DNA of 64,000 bases. It comes from Isoetes taiwanensis (taxonomy: Eukaryota; Streptophyta; Lycopodiopsida; Isoetales; Isoetaceae). The notes below the pieces were generated by a model. That model was not told the DNA's origin and made no database searches. It worked only from the letters and a program-made list of their open reading frames with translations. Where the stretch lies: the NCBI GenBank assembly GCA_021234155.1, contig JAJEKV010000184.1:62001-126000 (forward strand). Direction: 5' to 3'. Numbering within the stretch: the stretch's first letter is position 1; every line of letters starts with the position of its first letter. Both the position numbers and the translations under genes were made by a program. Positions 12,541 to 22,939 of this stretch are shown here, one piece after another.

Positions 12541-13642
12541 CATACACACTAAGAGAACTAAGGAGGCAGGACACTAACTGGAATATATCATTGAGCTCCC
12601 AAAACAAATACAATCGAAGCATTGGAAGGGGCGACTACAAACAAGGGTTAATGGAGAAAATAGCAGGCACACATCCCGCATGACAATTTCGGGAAAAGGG
12701 CTGACCGCGATCAAATTTAGAGTTTATGTAAATGTGAAAGAATCCGGTGAATGAGGAGGAGTAAATCAAGGGTCAAGCCATCGAAAAGGCGTGAATGGAA
12801 AGGTGTGAATGAACAAGCGTGTTTGAAGAGGTGCGAATGAACACCGCGGAATGGAAAGGCGTGATTGATAAAATCGGGTAACATCATTTTTGCAATTACA
12901 CATCGAGGTATAAGGAATTTAATCGTGGAGCAGAAAGACAAACCTTTGGAGATCTCGTGGCCATGTATATGAATCGCTGAAGATGTTTGCGTCTTGTAGA
13001 AAAGATAGTAGCCAAACAAGGCCTTTGCTTAAAAACAACGAGGTTTGAAGCGCATTTACATTTAAACATGAATTCCCCAAAATTTGAATGTAATTTCCCC
13101 AATTTTTAAAGTTAAATGTCCCACCTAATTTGAAATAATGTGTCCGTCCGGAACTTTGAAACACGAGTTCCCCTAAAGCACGTCGCGACACGTGCATGAC
13201 TCGAATTAATTTTGGGCGGGCTTTAAAATGACAGATTTGAAATTCAAAAAATCCGCACTCATTATTAAGGTCCACAATTAATTCCTCGCTCGGGCCATCA
13301 AGCGGTCCATTTTATTTCAAAGGGCCAAAGCGCTTACATGCACGCGACACTTGTCTTCGCCCCAAGAGAGGTCCATAACCCTTTTAAAAGCCCCTCATTC
13401 TCCTCGATTGCAGATTTAGAAAAATTACGTGCTTCTTTGCGCTTTGTGCTCGTTAAAACATTGCCTTCATATTTCTTAGCCACGAAAGTCGTTCTCAGCC
13501 CAAGACTATACTCCCGAACCGGTACGGCTTCGGATCGAGCTCTTGCGCTTTGTGTCTCTCGGCCGCTTGTCGCCATCCTGGCGCCTTCCTCTCCAGATTG
13601 ACTATCGCACAGGCCCCCCCACACCAAGGAATTCTAGCAGTT
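12541..13642. promoter_or_regulatory. putative upstream region of the plus-strand gene at 13643
   Basis: A TTTTAAAAGCCCC box at about 13380 precedes a transcript-like leader and the ATG at 13643. The minus-strand gene runs the other way to the left, so this ~1-kb space could serve divergent promoters. No operator or terminator can be fixed. Confidence 0.3.
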
Positions 13643-13975
13643 GATGGCATCTCGCCCACCACCAGGTGGCAAAGGTAAGGTGGACTACTTTCTAAATATA
13701 AACTTGAGCGCTTGCCTGATTAAGTATCCCCGCTATAACATCTCGGACATATGAACATCTTCTAGATGCCTCACTTTGGTCCCTACGATGCATACGTGAT
13801 GCGTAACCGGAATAGGGCACCCAATTGCTTCCCTTAGAGTGTTTCATTTTGCAAAACATTGGACTTTTTCCCTAACACCAAACGGGCGGACGCCTAATTT
13901 ATTTTATCCCTCACACCAATGTGGGCGGATCGCCCATTTGCCTATCTCGACCAAAGTGGGCGGGCTTGATTTGCT

Positions 13976-14082
13976 TATCCCGGAGAGCACGACTACGCCT
14001 TGGATGGTAGGCCTTGGTCAGACTAAATTGGCCCTTCAATTTAGTCGACCAAGTCTACCATCCCCCGTAGTCGTCCGGGATA
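13976..14082. repeat. long hairpin (foldback) with CAATTTAG arms
   Basis: The left arm begins TATCCCGGA and runs through CGACTACG, GGATGGTAG and CTTGGTC to GACTAAATTG at 14030. After a 6-base loop the right arm repeats these blocks in reverse complement to 14082. The inner 10-bp stem is perfect and the outer stem has a few bulges. It looks like a MITE-type foldback or a structured site of the surrounding element. Confidence 0.75.
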
Positions 14083-14273
14083 GGGGCAACCGGGCGCCGT
14101 CATACTTTGCTGAGATAGGATAAGTAAAATTGGCGCCATTTTAGTGGGGATCCGGCAAATTTGGCGGCGCCCACCTATTTAGTGGGGATTCGGCAAATTG
14201 GGCGGGCTTCAATTTGGCCCCCGTGATTCAATCGCCTCCTCGCACTCAAGGCTCACCATGAGTTGAGTTTGGG

Positions 14274-14291
14274 AAATTGGGCGCCCAATTT
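14274..14291. repeat. perfect 18-bp palindrome AAATTGGGCGCCCAATTT
   Basis: This is the cleanest of a series of related partly palindromic words in the putative element. Others lie near 14313-14333 (AAATTGGGCGGCACCCAATTT), 19069-19089 (AAATTGGGTGCCACCCAATT) and 19127-19141. Confidence 0.8.
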
Positions 14292-17200
14292 GGTGTCGCG
14301 TGGGGATCGGGGGCAAATTGGGCGGCACCCAATTTGCCTCCATCGGACAACGGTCTCTTCAGCCCCAAGTCTCCCAAGTACTAACACTACTTCCGCTCGC
14401 AGAATTAATATGGCGTAACAAAGTTCATCGCTTTCGGGCCCTCGACTGGGACCCAAATTTGCGTGAGGCTATTGCAATAGAGAATGCAAGAACGTAAGAA
14501 GAGAAAGATCCGTTTCTTCGGCATCCGAGTTGTGCCCCATGAAGTTTTGGCGGTTCAGCCGAATGGGTGGTGCATAGAGATAGGGAATATTCATCCCGGG
14601 TCCCGCATAAACCACCTCAAGGATCTTACGCTTTTCTTTGGCAAGATAGGGGGCAGGAAAAATGAATTGGGCGGGTATCGTCATCGACATGGAGGTGTCG
14701 CTGCGAACAATGATGACTTCCATCGGCGTTGAAGACACCGTAGATCGGACTTTTGTCCGTTATAAAGTTCCACTATCTAAATACGAGCCATGTATGATGA
14801 GAGCGCCAAGTATAAAGGAAAGCCCACATTCTTGCTTTCGAGGAAAGGATGGTATTTGGACTCATATGAAAGTTTAGAGCTTTCGGGCATCAAATCAAGA
14901 ACCTGATATTTTGGATGGCTACTACGTTTGTCGGGCGATTGGATATTAGAGCACAAAGCGAGCAGGTCGAAAGCAATCATTCACCGAGTATCGAGGGCAA
15001 AAACCAACCTAAAGTGTACGATACTAAGTGGCTTAAGTCTAGATACAAGAAAGGTGAGGCAAAGAAAGCCTGGGGGCAGCGCAAATGGAGCCCGACATAG
15101 CAGTCAAGAAGGCGAGGACACACGCTAAGGCTATTCACCAGTAAAAGGCGCCACTAAACTTATATTGAATGGAATGAAGAGAACATCAAAGGTCGCCCGT
15201 CTGCGTGAAAAGCGTAAGAGGACCGGCCGTCGAAGAGGAACCCTAAAGCGCATGGGAAAAGATTTAGGTGGTCCGTCGAAAGAGGCGCAAGCGGGGCGAT
15301 GTTATCCACAGAGCCCAAAACTTGGGAGAGGGAGTCCTTGTCTTCTTCTTCATCTGAACAAATGAGAGCCGGCCAGGTCGTGAAGTTCACTCCATCCGGT
15401 GGCGGCGTCACTCGAGGAGAGCGAGACATGAGTTGTCACAAAGCGCCATAGCAAGCATCAAGCCACAGGAGAGAATCTACCCTCCGGGGGTGGGCCGAGA
15501 TTGAAGTCGATGTGTTCAAGATGCATAAAGCCCCTCGCAAATATGACTTGTAGGGTCATAAGTCCGAGCACTTGGACACTCTCTACGAATCGTTTATCGA
15601 CCATCGGATGCACCCTCCTCGTATCGATGTGCCGTTCGATCCACGGACGAGGCGAGCAATAAAGTGGAAGAAGTCAGGGAGGATCGAAAAATGCGAGAAT
15701 CTTGGATTGTTAATGGCAACCATACGACCACGGTTGCTCAACCGCTGTCACACAAGCTTTGGCATGGCCTCACGAAGGAAGCACTTGGCGTAACCGATAT
15801 TCTTTTCTATGCCAAAGGAAATGCCGAAGTCCCGGTGGAAATCTCACAAAGAATCGAATGCGTTACGGTGTAAGCGGGGAGAATAATGACATAACAAAGA
15901 AGACTATACACGAGGAAGTATTTTTGAAGAAATTCAGCCCTTCAAGAACCAATGGGCATTCTGGGAAGCCGCGAAGAACAAAAGCGGGCACTCCTGGGGT
16001 GGGCGTGATTACGTAAGTGCACTACCACCATTACTAGTTCACGCTATCCACAAGTTCAAATTTGGCCGGCCAATTTCAGCCTATTGGCACTCTTTTCAAA
16101 TTAGGCCCAATTTCCGGGAACATTTTGCCAAATAGGGCGCCGCCCAATTTAGGAAAACGTTAAGGAAATTGGCGCTCCTCAATTCACGAGTGTCGGGATG
16201 ATGCAAATTGGGGCCCAATTTCGTCATCTCTGCAAGCAAATTAAGATGATGTGTATGCACCTTATCACGGTGCCTTCTTTGTCATGCGAGATTGGAAAGT
16301 CAGAAGCGCTGCAAGCGATTAAGAAGTCAACTATCGCGTGACTCGACTACTTTGTATATCTTGACGACGAAGTCGTGGAATATGTGCACCGAAGTTGCCC
16401 GGTTATTCTACGAGACCCGGTTGAAGGGCGAGAAGGGAGAAAAAAATTGAGGTGAAGGATAGGCTTAGACTTTTCACCAATAATTCTGTCGCCCATTAAA
16501 GTCCATGCATCCTCTAGATCCTGCAAAGGCTCTTTGAAGGAGATCAAGGATGGCACCACATTCCTGAAGGGAAGCAAGGATTATACTGGGAGACGCACTA
16601 TGAAAGTCAGAGCCGGTGAGCTGAAGAAGATTGGAACAATGGAGCGGGCCCTTGTCAGATACATGAAGGAGCTGAAGAAACTTCCTTTTCAAGACATGGC
16701 TGCCTTGAGGCAAGCTCACCCCATATTCACGGAGAATCTGATGCTTATGTTCGCAAGTAGCATCAGTGGATGGGCAGAAGGACGCAAAGAGATGGAGAAG
16801 GAAAGCTTTCCGGAGTCCCTCTACAGCAAAGTAGACGAATATCTTCTAGGGCCAGTTGAGGAGGGTGGCAAACCTTTCAAGTGTTTCCACGTTAGTCCCG
16901 GGAGGTTTGTGCGTGGGCGTGGTAAACACTTCGGCCCGCTTCATTGGATCGACTTCAGATATAATGAAGAAATGGCCAAAGGAAGATTATGAAAATTCCT
17001 TGACGGCTAAGCACGATGACGGACCAGCAGCTTTCTTGGGTAGCTATATTTATTACCCCGGACCGCCTCAATGAGTGCCTATCCGCCATGAAGACAATAG
17101 GCGGTGGCGGCCGTGTTTGGGTTGGTTCCTACCAGGACCCCCCGGCCAGAACTGCGACTACCTCTAGAGTTCGAGAGTTGCAATGTCTTGTCCTGCTAAT

Positions 17201-18704
17201 GTATGTTGCCAGAGACGCAGCGGCTACGCCATCAGTACAGGAAATAAATATTTGCTTCGCCAATTCCGACCATCAAAGCAATATGCTAAGTTTCCCAAGC
17301 ATTTCTTAGAAAAAGCGGGACATCGAAAAGAATTTGCACGATCACGAAAGTGTGCGGCAGGTATGCATTTTAAATTGGTAGCCCAATTTTTTGTTGACTA
17401 TCAATGTTTCTAACATTTGTTTTCCGATGCGGCTTATTGGCTGTATCGACCTTGGTGCGACAAAGAGTGCGGCAAAGTGGGGAGGAGTACTTGGTGCGTA
17501 ATCGGTTGGAAAGTAGGGCGTGCACCTATCTAGTACGAAGTTGATTTGGAAGGTTGCACCGTTCTCGACTTCTTTTTCGGTGGTGCTTTTAGCCGGCGGC
17601 GGTGTCAGCGAGGGCTATAAAACATTGTCTTTTGAGACAGGAGAAGCTGGAAATTAAGCTTTGTACTGATATTCGAGCAACTTCGATGTCATGTTAGACG
17701 AGAAAAAATCAAGAGCTCGGGCACTGAGAAGATAAAAGAGGGAAAGAAGAAGGCCTCTACTTCCAAAACCGCCTCGGCCTCAAACTTCACGCCCACGAGA
17801 CACCTTTGTCCGTTCTCTACTACAACCATAAACGAAGTGCAATCAGTTCCCGAGACAGGGACAAGAGCGCCGATTCAAGTACAGACTCAAAAGGGCAGGC
17901 CCTAGGCTCTCCGATTTTGGAACTATTTAGGAGAAGAAAAACAACATCAACGCCTTTGGCAGGGACGGGACTGGTGAATACTCGGGGACATGATTGAGGC
18001 GACCTCAAAGTTCGAGGGAAGAGGTTGCTAGGGAGCCTGACTCTGTCGTTGTCATGGAAACAAGGGAAGGGGACAATCGGGATGGAGAGGATGTGGTCCC
18101 CAACACGATGAGCAAATCAAGATGTAGAGGAAGAGGTGGCGAACCATGTAAGACAATCAAGGTGCACATGATGAGAATGAGGGCGGGGGCCGAAGATTTT
18201 ATGCAAAGAATGGAATTGATCAAAGAGGCAAAGACAACAACCTCAGCCCAAAGATGGAGAACCCAATGAGGGATCATTCGGAAGATGTGCCTCACCCGAA
18301 TGAGCGACTTATGAGTTGAAAATACGTGAAATATGTTAATAACAATTGTTCATACTTTTTTTGAAATGATAACGTTGCACTCATTTCCTTGTCTTAAATT
18401 TCTCTAGTTTACTTTGCTAACCAAATTGGGCTGCCGTAATTTGGCTAACCCCTACAAACTATAGCCTTTTATTAAATTTATTTGACTTAGCTATCCTCAT
18501 GATAAATTGGTACCCAATTCTTGCGCAGTAAGCGCCATCAAACATGAAGTGAAGTGGAGCTGCAGAAACAGTGGAGATCAAAGAGCAGACCCTCAGGCAT
18601 TACTCAGGTACGTTACATTATATAATATTGACTATGCTTATTACATCCTTACAACATTATTATATCCTTGTCAGGTACATTAACATATCCGAGTGTACAA
18701 AGAG

Positions 18705-18947
18705 TCACTCGTCGTCAACGCCTGCCAAGGCGATGCCATTCAGCTCAAAGATCTGCTGATCAGGAAGCCAATACAGGTGGACCTCAACACGAGTGAGCTT
18801 CCTGCAATTACTCGCAGGTCCATCTGCTTTGGACTGGAGCCATGGATCAAGACTAACACCAGTCATATAGCACTGGCAAATATCGTTGTAACTCAAGTAG
18901 CACTTGAAGGATCGGATGTTCTCCGGACGATCCGGCAAGGAAGCCAT
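18705..18947 (-). CDS. small gene A of a three-member family, 80 aa, unknown function
   Basis: Intact frame of 80 residues starting MASLPDRPENIRSFKCYLSY, with a central block ICQCYMTGVSLDPWLQ, then VEVHLYWLPDQQIFELNG and an acidic end AGVDDE. A TATAAAAG box lies 25-32 bp upstream of the ATG, so leader and promoter are very compact. The central and C-terminal blocks recur in the two neighbouring frames B (19689, +) and C (19491, -), which argues that the frame is real. No signal peptide, membrane helix or known domain is seen. It may be a captured or element-encoded regulator; function unknown. Confidence 0.5.
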   Translation of the reverse strand: MASLPDRPENIRSFKCYLSYNDICQCYMTGVSLDPWLQSKADGPASNCRKLTRVEVHLYWLPDQQIFELNGIALAGVDDE

Positions 18948-18971
18948 GAGAGATGAATGCAGTGGAGCTGC

Positions 18972-18979
18972 TTTTATAG
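18972..18979 (-). promoter_or_regulatory. TATA box of small gene A
   Basis: TATAAAAG on the minus strand, about 25 bp before the ATG at 18947. Confidence 0.45.
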
Positions 18980-19245
18980 GCGTGAGAAATTATTGATGTC
19001 AATTATTGGCGTACATACTAAGCATAGCAGGGTAACCGTGATAAGGTACACCTATACGACCCACTTGAAATTGGGTGCCACCCAATTTCGCGCATCATCG
19101 ATATGAGCATTCAAAGGGCAAAGTGGGCGGGCGCCCAATTTCACGGGACATGTTGGACAAGTTGCACATATAGAAGACAAGTTGTACTAATACTTTATCT
19201 CATAGATGATTACAGTCTGATTACAACAAGATGACAAGCGTTCAT

Positions 19246-19491
19246 TTAGGGGGACTCTTCTGAGTCATTTTCACCAGGCACCCCAGCGATCTTCTCTATC
19301 ATGTACATTTGATGCTCTCTATTCCATATCAGATGGATGATAACGCCGAAGGGATCGGGGATAATGGCGAGGATTTAGGGCGACCGTGGTCATCGATCTT
19401 CCATGGGTATCTCTGCAAATCTTTGCTTGAAGTTTTCGTGATTCATCTTGCGGTTGATGGAATCACGTCAGACGAGGGACCGAGACCACAT
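19246..19491 (-). pseudogene. small gene C, frameshifted paralogue of A
   Basis: Minus-strand frame beginning at the ATG at 19491, with a TATAAATATA box at about 19535-19545. The direct frame stops early, but the downstream part reads GVIIHLIWNREHQMYMIEKI and an acidic tail AGVPGENDSEESP. This lines up with VEVHLYWLPDQQIFELNG plus AGVDDE of gene A. At least one frame break separates start and tail. Confidence 0.4.
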
Positions 19492-19688
19492 GGCTAGGCG
19501 AAGGCCAAATTTGATGGTCAAAATTGGTTTGAGATATATTTATACCCACAATCATTATTGAAGGTATTATGCATAAAGATTATTGGATGTACAACAGTAT
19601 ATACAACCAATAATCTTTGCTGAGAGTCATCAATAATTCCTTGGCTATAAATATAGCTGCATTCGACGCCACAGCACATTCCGCTGCC
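19492..19688. promoter_or_regulatory. bidirectional promoter space between small genes C and B
   Basis: A TATAAATA-type box is present on each strand (about 19535-19545 on minus, 19646-19655 on plus), facing away from each other, each 40-55 bp from its ATG. An inverted pair AAGATTATTGG/CCAATAATCTT lies between them. Confidence 0.45.
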
Positions 19689-19886
19689 ATGTCTCGCCAT
19701 CTTCACAGGCCCCATGTTGACACCCTTACTTGCCTTATGACCTATGACGATCTTTATGCCTGCGAGTTGAAAGGGATCTCTCTCGATCCCCGGCTGTATG
19801 GTATAGCCTCTTCGGTCGAAAGAAAGACTCCCCGCAGTATCATGTTACTATCCATATTGTGTGGGTTCGGAGGCCGAGGCTTTTGA
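19689..19886 (+). CDS. small gene B, paralogue of A, 65 aa as read
   Basis: Starts MSRHLHRPHVDTLTCLMTY and has DDLYACELKGISLDPRL, matching NDICQCYMTGVSLDPWL of gene A. As read it ends at residue 65. Shifting frame near 19830 gives YHVTIHIVWVRRP, the counterpart of the V-x-V-H-L-x-W block of A, so a one-base shift has probably altered the end. A TATAAATATAG box lies about 40 bp upstream. It diverges from gene C; the two share the ~200-bp space 19492-19688, so both promoters must sit there. Confidence 0.45.
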   Translation: MSRHLHRPHVDTLTCLMTYDDLYACELKGISLDPRLYGIASSVERKTPRSIMLLSILCGFGGRGF

Positions 19887-20550
19887 GATTAATAGAATCA
19901 CCAATAATTACAATCTATGACTCATGTATTTCATAACTTTATATGATATGATGATGTAAGCGTGTTGTGCATGATTCGTTGTTATGTTTCAGGTTGTTAT
20001 CTTCGGTTCTCGATCTACGTTTTTCGTTTTCCTTTTGCCCGCAAGAAGGAAAGTGGGCGGGCCAATTTTCCACGAAAGTGGAAGCCTTCATGAAACTACC
20101 TTCAGCCATCATCGAAGGGCAAAGTCGGCGTCGCCCGGTTTCGGAGGAGACTATTCCCGAAAAAAAATGGGCGGGCTTCAATTTCCTCCTGGAAGGAAAG
20201 TGGGCTGCTCAATTTCCTCAGGAGGCCTCCATGAAATAAGATATTACTATTCAGAAATTGCACGTCATTGGGGATGTTCTCAATGTAGACAAAACATTCT
20301 ATTCACATAGGAATGGAGTACATGGATGGATTACGTGAATAATAATATCAACTAAACAACATGCCGAAAGCATAGGTTGAACAGAATGACAATAGATAAT
20401 AATAGATAATATTAAACATGGACGTTTCACCAATATCCAGTTCCACCGCGAATTAGATCCCCCGGTTGGAACTCGATATGTCTTGGCAAGCGATGATCCG
20501 GCCACCATCAGATTACGCCATCGGATAGGGAAGGTCGAGGATGAGTTTGA

Positions 20551-20766
20551 TTACCAAAGCCACCGCTGCCTCTTTTCCTTCTTGTAAAGCTTCTTAAACA
20601 ACGACCGGAAAGTGTTGTGCAGCCAAACATCCTCCATTTTCAGCAACCTCTTCAGAGCTTCTGCCCTGTAAATATGGCGTTTCAAGGAAATCAAGCAGCC
20701 TTCCAGCTCTACCCTGCTAAGGTTATCCGGCTCATCGCCATCCTTCATCAACTCTCCCGCACGCAT
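20551..20766 (-). CDS. hypothetical 71-aa basic protein
   Basis: Intact frame starting MRAGELMKDGDEPDNLSRVE, predicted largely helical (ISLKRHIYRAEALKRLLKME), ending in a very basic, Trp-rich tail FKKLYKKEKRQRWLW. It could be a fragment of a longer minus-strand gene, because an in-frame stop lies only a few codons upstream. No TATA box found. Not recognised. Confidence 0.3.
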   Translation of the reverse strand: MRAGELMKDGDEPDNLSRVELEGCLISLKRHIYRAEALKRLLKMEDVWLHNTFRSLFKKLYKKEKRQRWLW

Positions 20767-21313
20767 GAGCTTCGAGTTGGCTTCTCATTTCTTCTGTGCC
20801 ATTTTGGTTTATCTGGATTCGCACCTCAACTGAAGTTTATCGCATGAGCTAATATTGGCTCGTGATATGGCACTGCGCATTTAAGCTCATTGTGAATCCA
20901 TAGGCTGCGCTGGTTAGGACCATTCTGACGGTACGAATATGAATCTACACTATGCAGATTTGCGAATGAGAAATTTCTTTGGCGAGACCATCTGAAGAAG
21001 CTTTGGCGAGACACAAACTCGGTTGGCACTTTTTGGGCTTTATAGATACAAGGCCTGCCATCCCACCTACCTGCACACATTTCGAAAATTTGCATCATTC
21101 TACTAAATAAAACCCTTATTTTCTAAAAAATCGGGTACATTTGGGAGTCATATGGACTCGGCCAAAGTCCACAATTAATGAAATTATGCTTCAAAGAAAT
21201 AGAACACCGATGAAATAGAACATATAAGATCAAATGTCAAAAACGCAAGGCCAGCAACGCATCTATACAACATACCACACCACAAGAGTAGAATTTGTAC
21301 AGGGAAAGACAAC

Positions 21314-21880
21314 CTACATGTATAATTTCTTTGCCCTTTGCCATGCTGCCATTTGTTTCAAAATTTACATCCGCTTCAGATAGAGAATGTCCTGCAATAA
21401 AACAAATTTTTGTAAGATTATTCTCATAATGCAAACAACAATGGTGACTTTCATGTGCCCTATCATGCCAGGTTGATCCAGGAGAATTCATTTGCCTTGC
21501 AGTTTGATTGCAGAGACCTTAAATGTTTATCTCTTACATGGATCAATTTGCCTCGCACCTCAGGGTTAAGAAGAGGGAAAAAGTACCTGAAGTATGCATG
21601 TCACCAGCAGGCTTGGTCAGAAGCGAGGCAAGCCAATCAACCACTTCTCGCCTCGCACGCCACTTAAAAGCAGGGGTAGCAGACTTCTCCAGGCCCGCCA
21701 GCGGCAAGAATTCATCACAAACCACATATACCATATGCCTCAGGCTGCGCTCAGTTCCAATCACAGCCAAACTAGCCCGACCCAGGCGATCCTTAAGAAA
21801 TGGCCGGAGGCCTGGAGTCTCACAGGCTAAGGAAGCGCTAAGAGAGGGGCCAAGACGAAAATCAAAGGACCCAATACCTT
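21314..21880 (-). CDS. two probable exons of an unrecognised gene
   Basis: On the minus strand an open stretch from about 21880 to 21587 reads GPSLSASLACETPGLRPFLK, then SLRHMVYVVCDEFLPLAGLE and KWRARREVVDWLASLLTKPA, ending at a CAG|GTACTT donor. The next acceptor (TTTTATTGCAG, exon from 21391) continues in phase with GHSLSEADVNFETNGSMAKG KEII and meets another donor near 21314. The clean splice signals and kept phase suggest a real or recently decayed host gene whose other exons I cannot place. Family not recognised. Confidence 0.4.
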
Positions 21881-21899
21881 AGCGGCCTGGATTGGCGTG

Positions 21900-22925
21900 G
21901 ATCCGGTGGTAGCGCACCTGTATTGCGAGCTTTGGCTATGGCGCCCTTACTCCGCCATGGTTCGGAACCTTAGTAGACCCCAGTTAGCCAACAATCTACA
22001 TGATGCCTGCCTTCTTTCGGATCTCACCTCTTTGTTCCGGTTCTGTGCAGGGAAAGCAAGTATTTGTGCAGTATCCGATTTCTGTGTTCAAAAACCAACA
22101 GGAGGCAGATCCAAAAAGACGGATGCATCACTGGCCGCAGACTTTGCTTGAAAGCAAAGTTTCCTCTCACAGCGAACAGCGAACACTGGTTATGGCAAAA
22201 CACGTGTCGGCTTCAGCTGAGGCAGAACACAGAAATATTAGCTACGGAAAAAAAAAAATTCGAAATTTGATGTATCTTTATATATGGTTTGATAATAGAG
22301 GAGTAAGAGAATATAATCCTGGACATTATGGTTTTGAGGATACAAAATGGTTGGCTATGTTGTTTTTTCCACCAAAGAATTTGGCAAAGGATTTTTGCTA
22401 GTTTTCTTTGGGTTGTTGGGCTCTTCTGGAGGTTCAAACTTCTATAACTGGCAACATGCAATAGGCTAAATGCAATCGGAGCGTCGAAATTAAGGAACTA
22501 CAGATTAGGCCAAATTTGCAAAGGATCTATAAAAACATTAAACTAAGAAATGGAGGGGCCGACTATGGCGCAGATGGACGGCGAGTAAGAGCCATATCTA
22601 CTATTCGGCTTCACATTTCACATTATCTAATTAGGAAAGTTTTATATAACAATATTAGCACGATAGCCATCTCCAAGTAGACCTCAATAAATACAAGCCT
22701 GAGTGAAAGTGGAAGAAATATGAGAGCTTTGCAAGAAAGCTTTTGTCAGAAAGCCTTTTCTCCAGTTAAATCTTGTAAGTTTAGTTGCAGCAAAGGCCTC
22801 CAGGCTCTAATGTTTTACCTTCTTTGTTTTTGCATGATGGAGGGTTTCGAGTAAGGGGGGTGCACTTGTGTTATGTGTATAAACAATCTAAATGTACTCA
22901 AAGGGTTTTTTAATGGCATATGCTT
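21900..22925. other. spacer, possibly upstream exons or intron of the minus-strand gene
   Basis: A donor-like ATACAG|GTGCGC on the minus strand near 21918 could end a further exon. The rest is AT-rich with an A run at 22250 and a G run at 22858; nothing recognised. Confidence 0.25.
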
Positions 22926-22939
22926 ACGTACACACAAAT

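Larger units (their letters stand above)
13643..18315 (+). pseudogene. long broken plus-strand gene, unknown function
   Basis: It starts at ATGGCATCTCGCCCACCACC (MASRPPPGGKG) with a donor-like AAG|GTAAGG just after, then open pieces in changing frames. These include MYDESAKYKGKPTFLLSRKG near 14790, a Ser-rich piece SLSSSSSEQMRAGQVV near 15335, and HLDTLYESFIDHRMHPPRID near 15570. MRESWIVNGNHTTTVAQPL near 15690 resembles the GNHR/GQHR motif of ParB-like folds. An open stretch at 16534-16992 includes WAEGRKEMEKESFPESLYSK, and an Asp/Asn/Glu-rich tail ends ERLMS before a stop near 18315. Introns or frameshifts separate the pieces; I cannot tell which. Function not recognised. Confidence 0.35.
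11944..20230. repeat. dispersed CCCAATTT / GGGCGGGC motif family
   Basis: Words of the type AAATTGGGCGG, GGGCGGGCGCCCAATTT or CCCAATTT recur in clusters at about 11944, 12075-12290, 13880-14340, 16060-16215, 18424, 19068-19141 and 20053-20220. They are nearly absent outside 11.9-20.3 kb. Repeated palindromic words inside a mobile element are often transposase-binding sites, which is inference here. Confidence 0.6.
8688..21189. mobile_element. putative large unclassified DNA transposon (about 12.5 kb)
   Basis: This block stands out from its AT-rich surroundings by higher GC and by recurring CCCAATTT, GGGCGGGC and GGCGCCCAATTT words. It carries a transposase-like gene relic (minus, about 9.7-10.8 kb), a long plus-strand gene relic (13.6-18.3 kb) and a cluster of tiny related genes (18.7-19.9 kb). 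A 23-bp inverted pair, 8688-8710 versus 21167-21189 (GCAYAATTTCATTAATTRTG plus GAC, 21 of 23 identical), could be its ends. The arms are AT-rich and I see no target-site duplication, so the limits are tentative. The presence of a mobile element is better supported than its exact ends. Confidence 0.4.
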
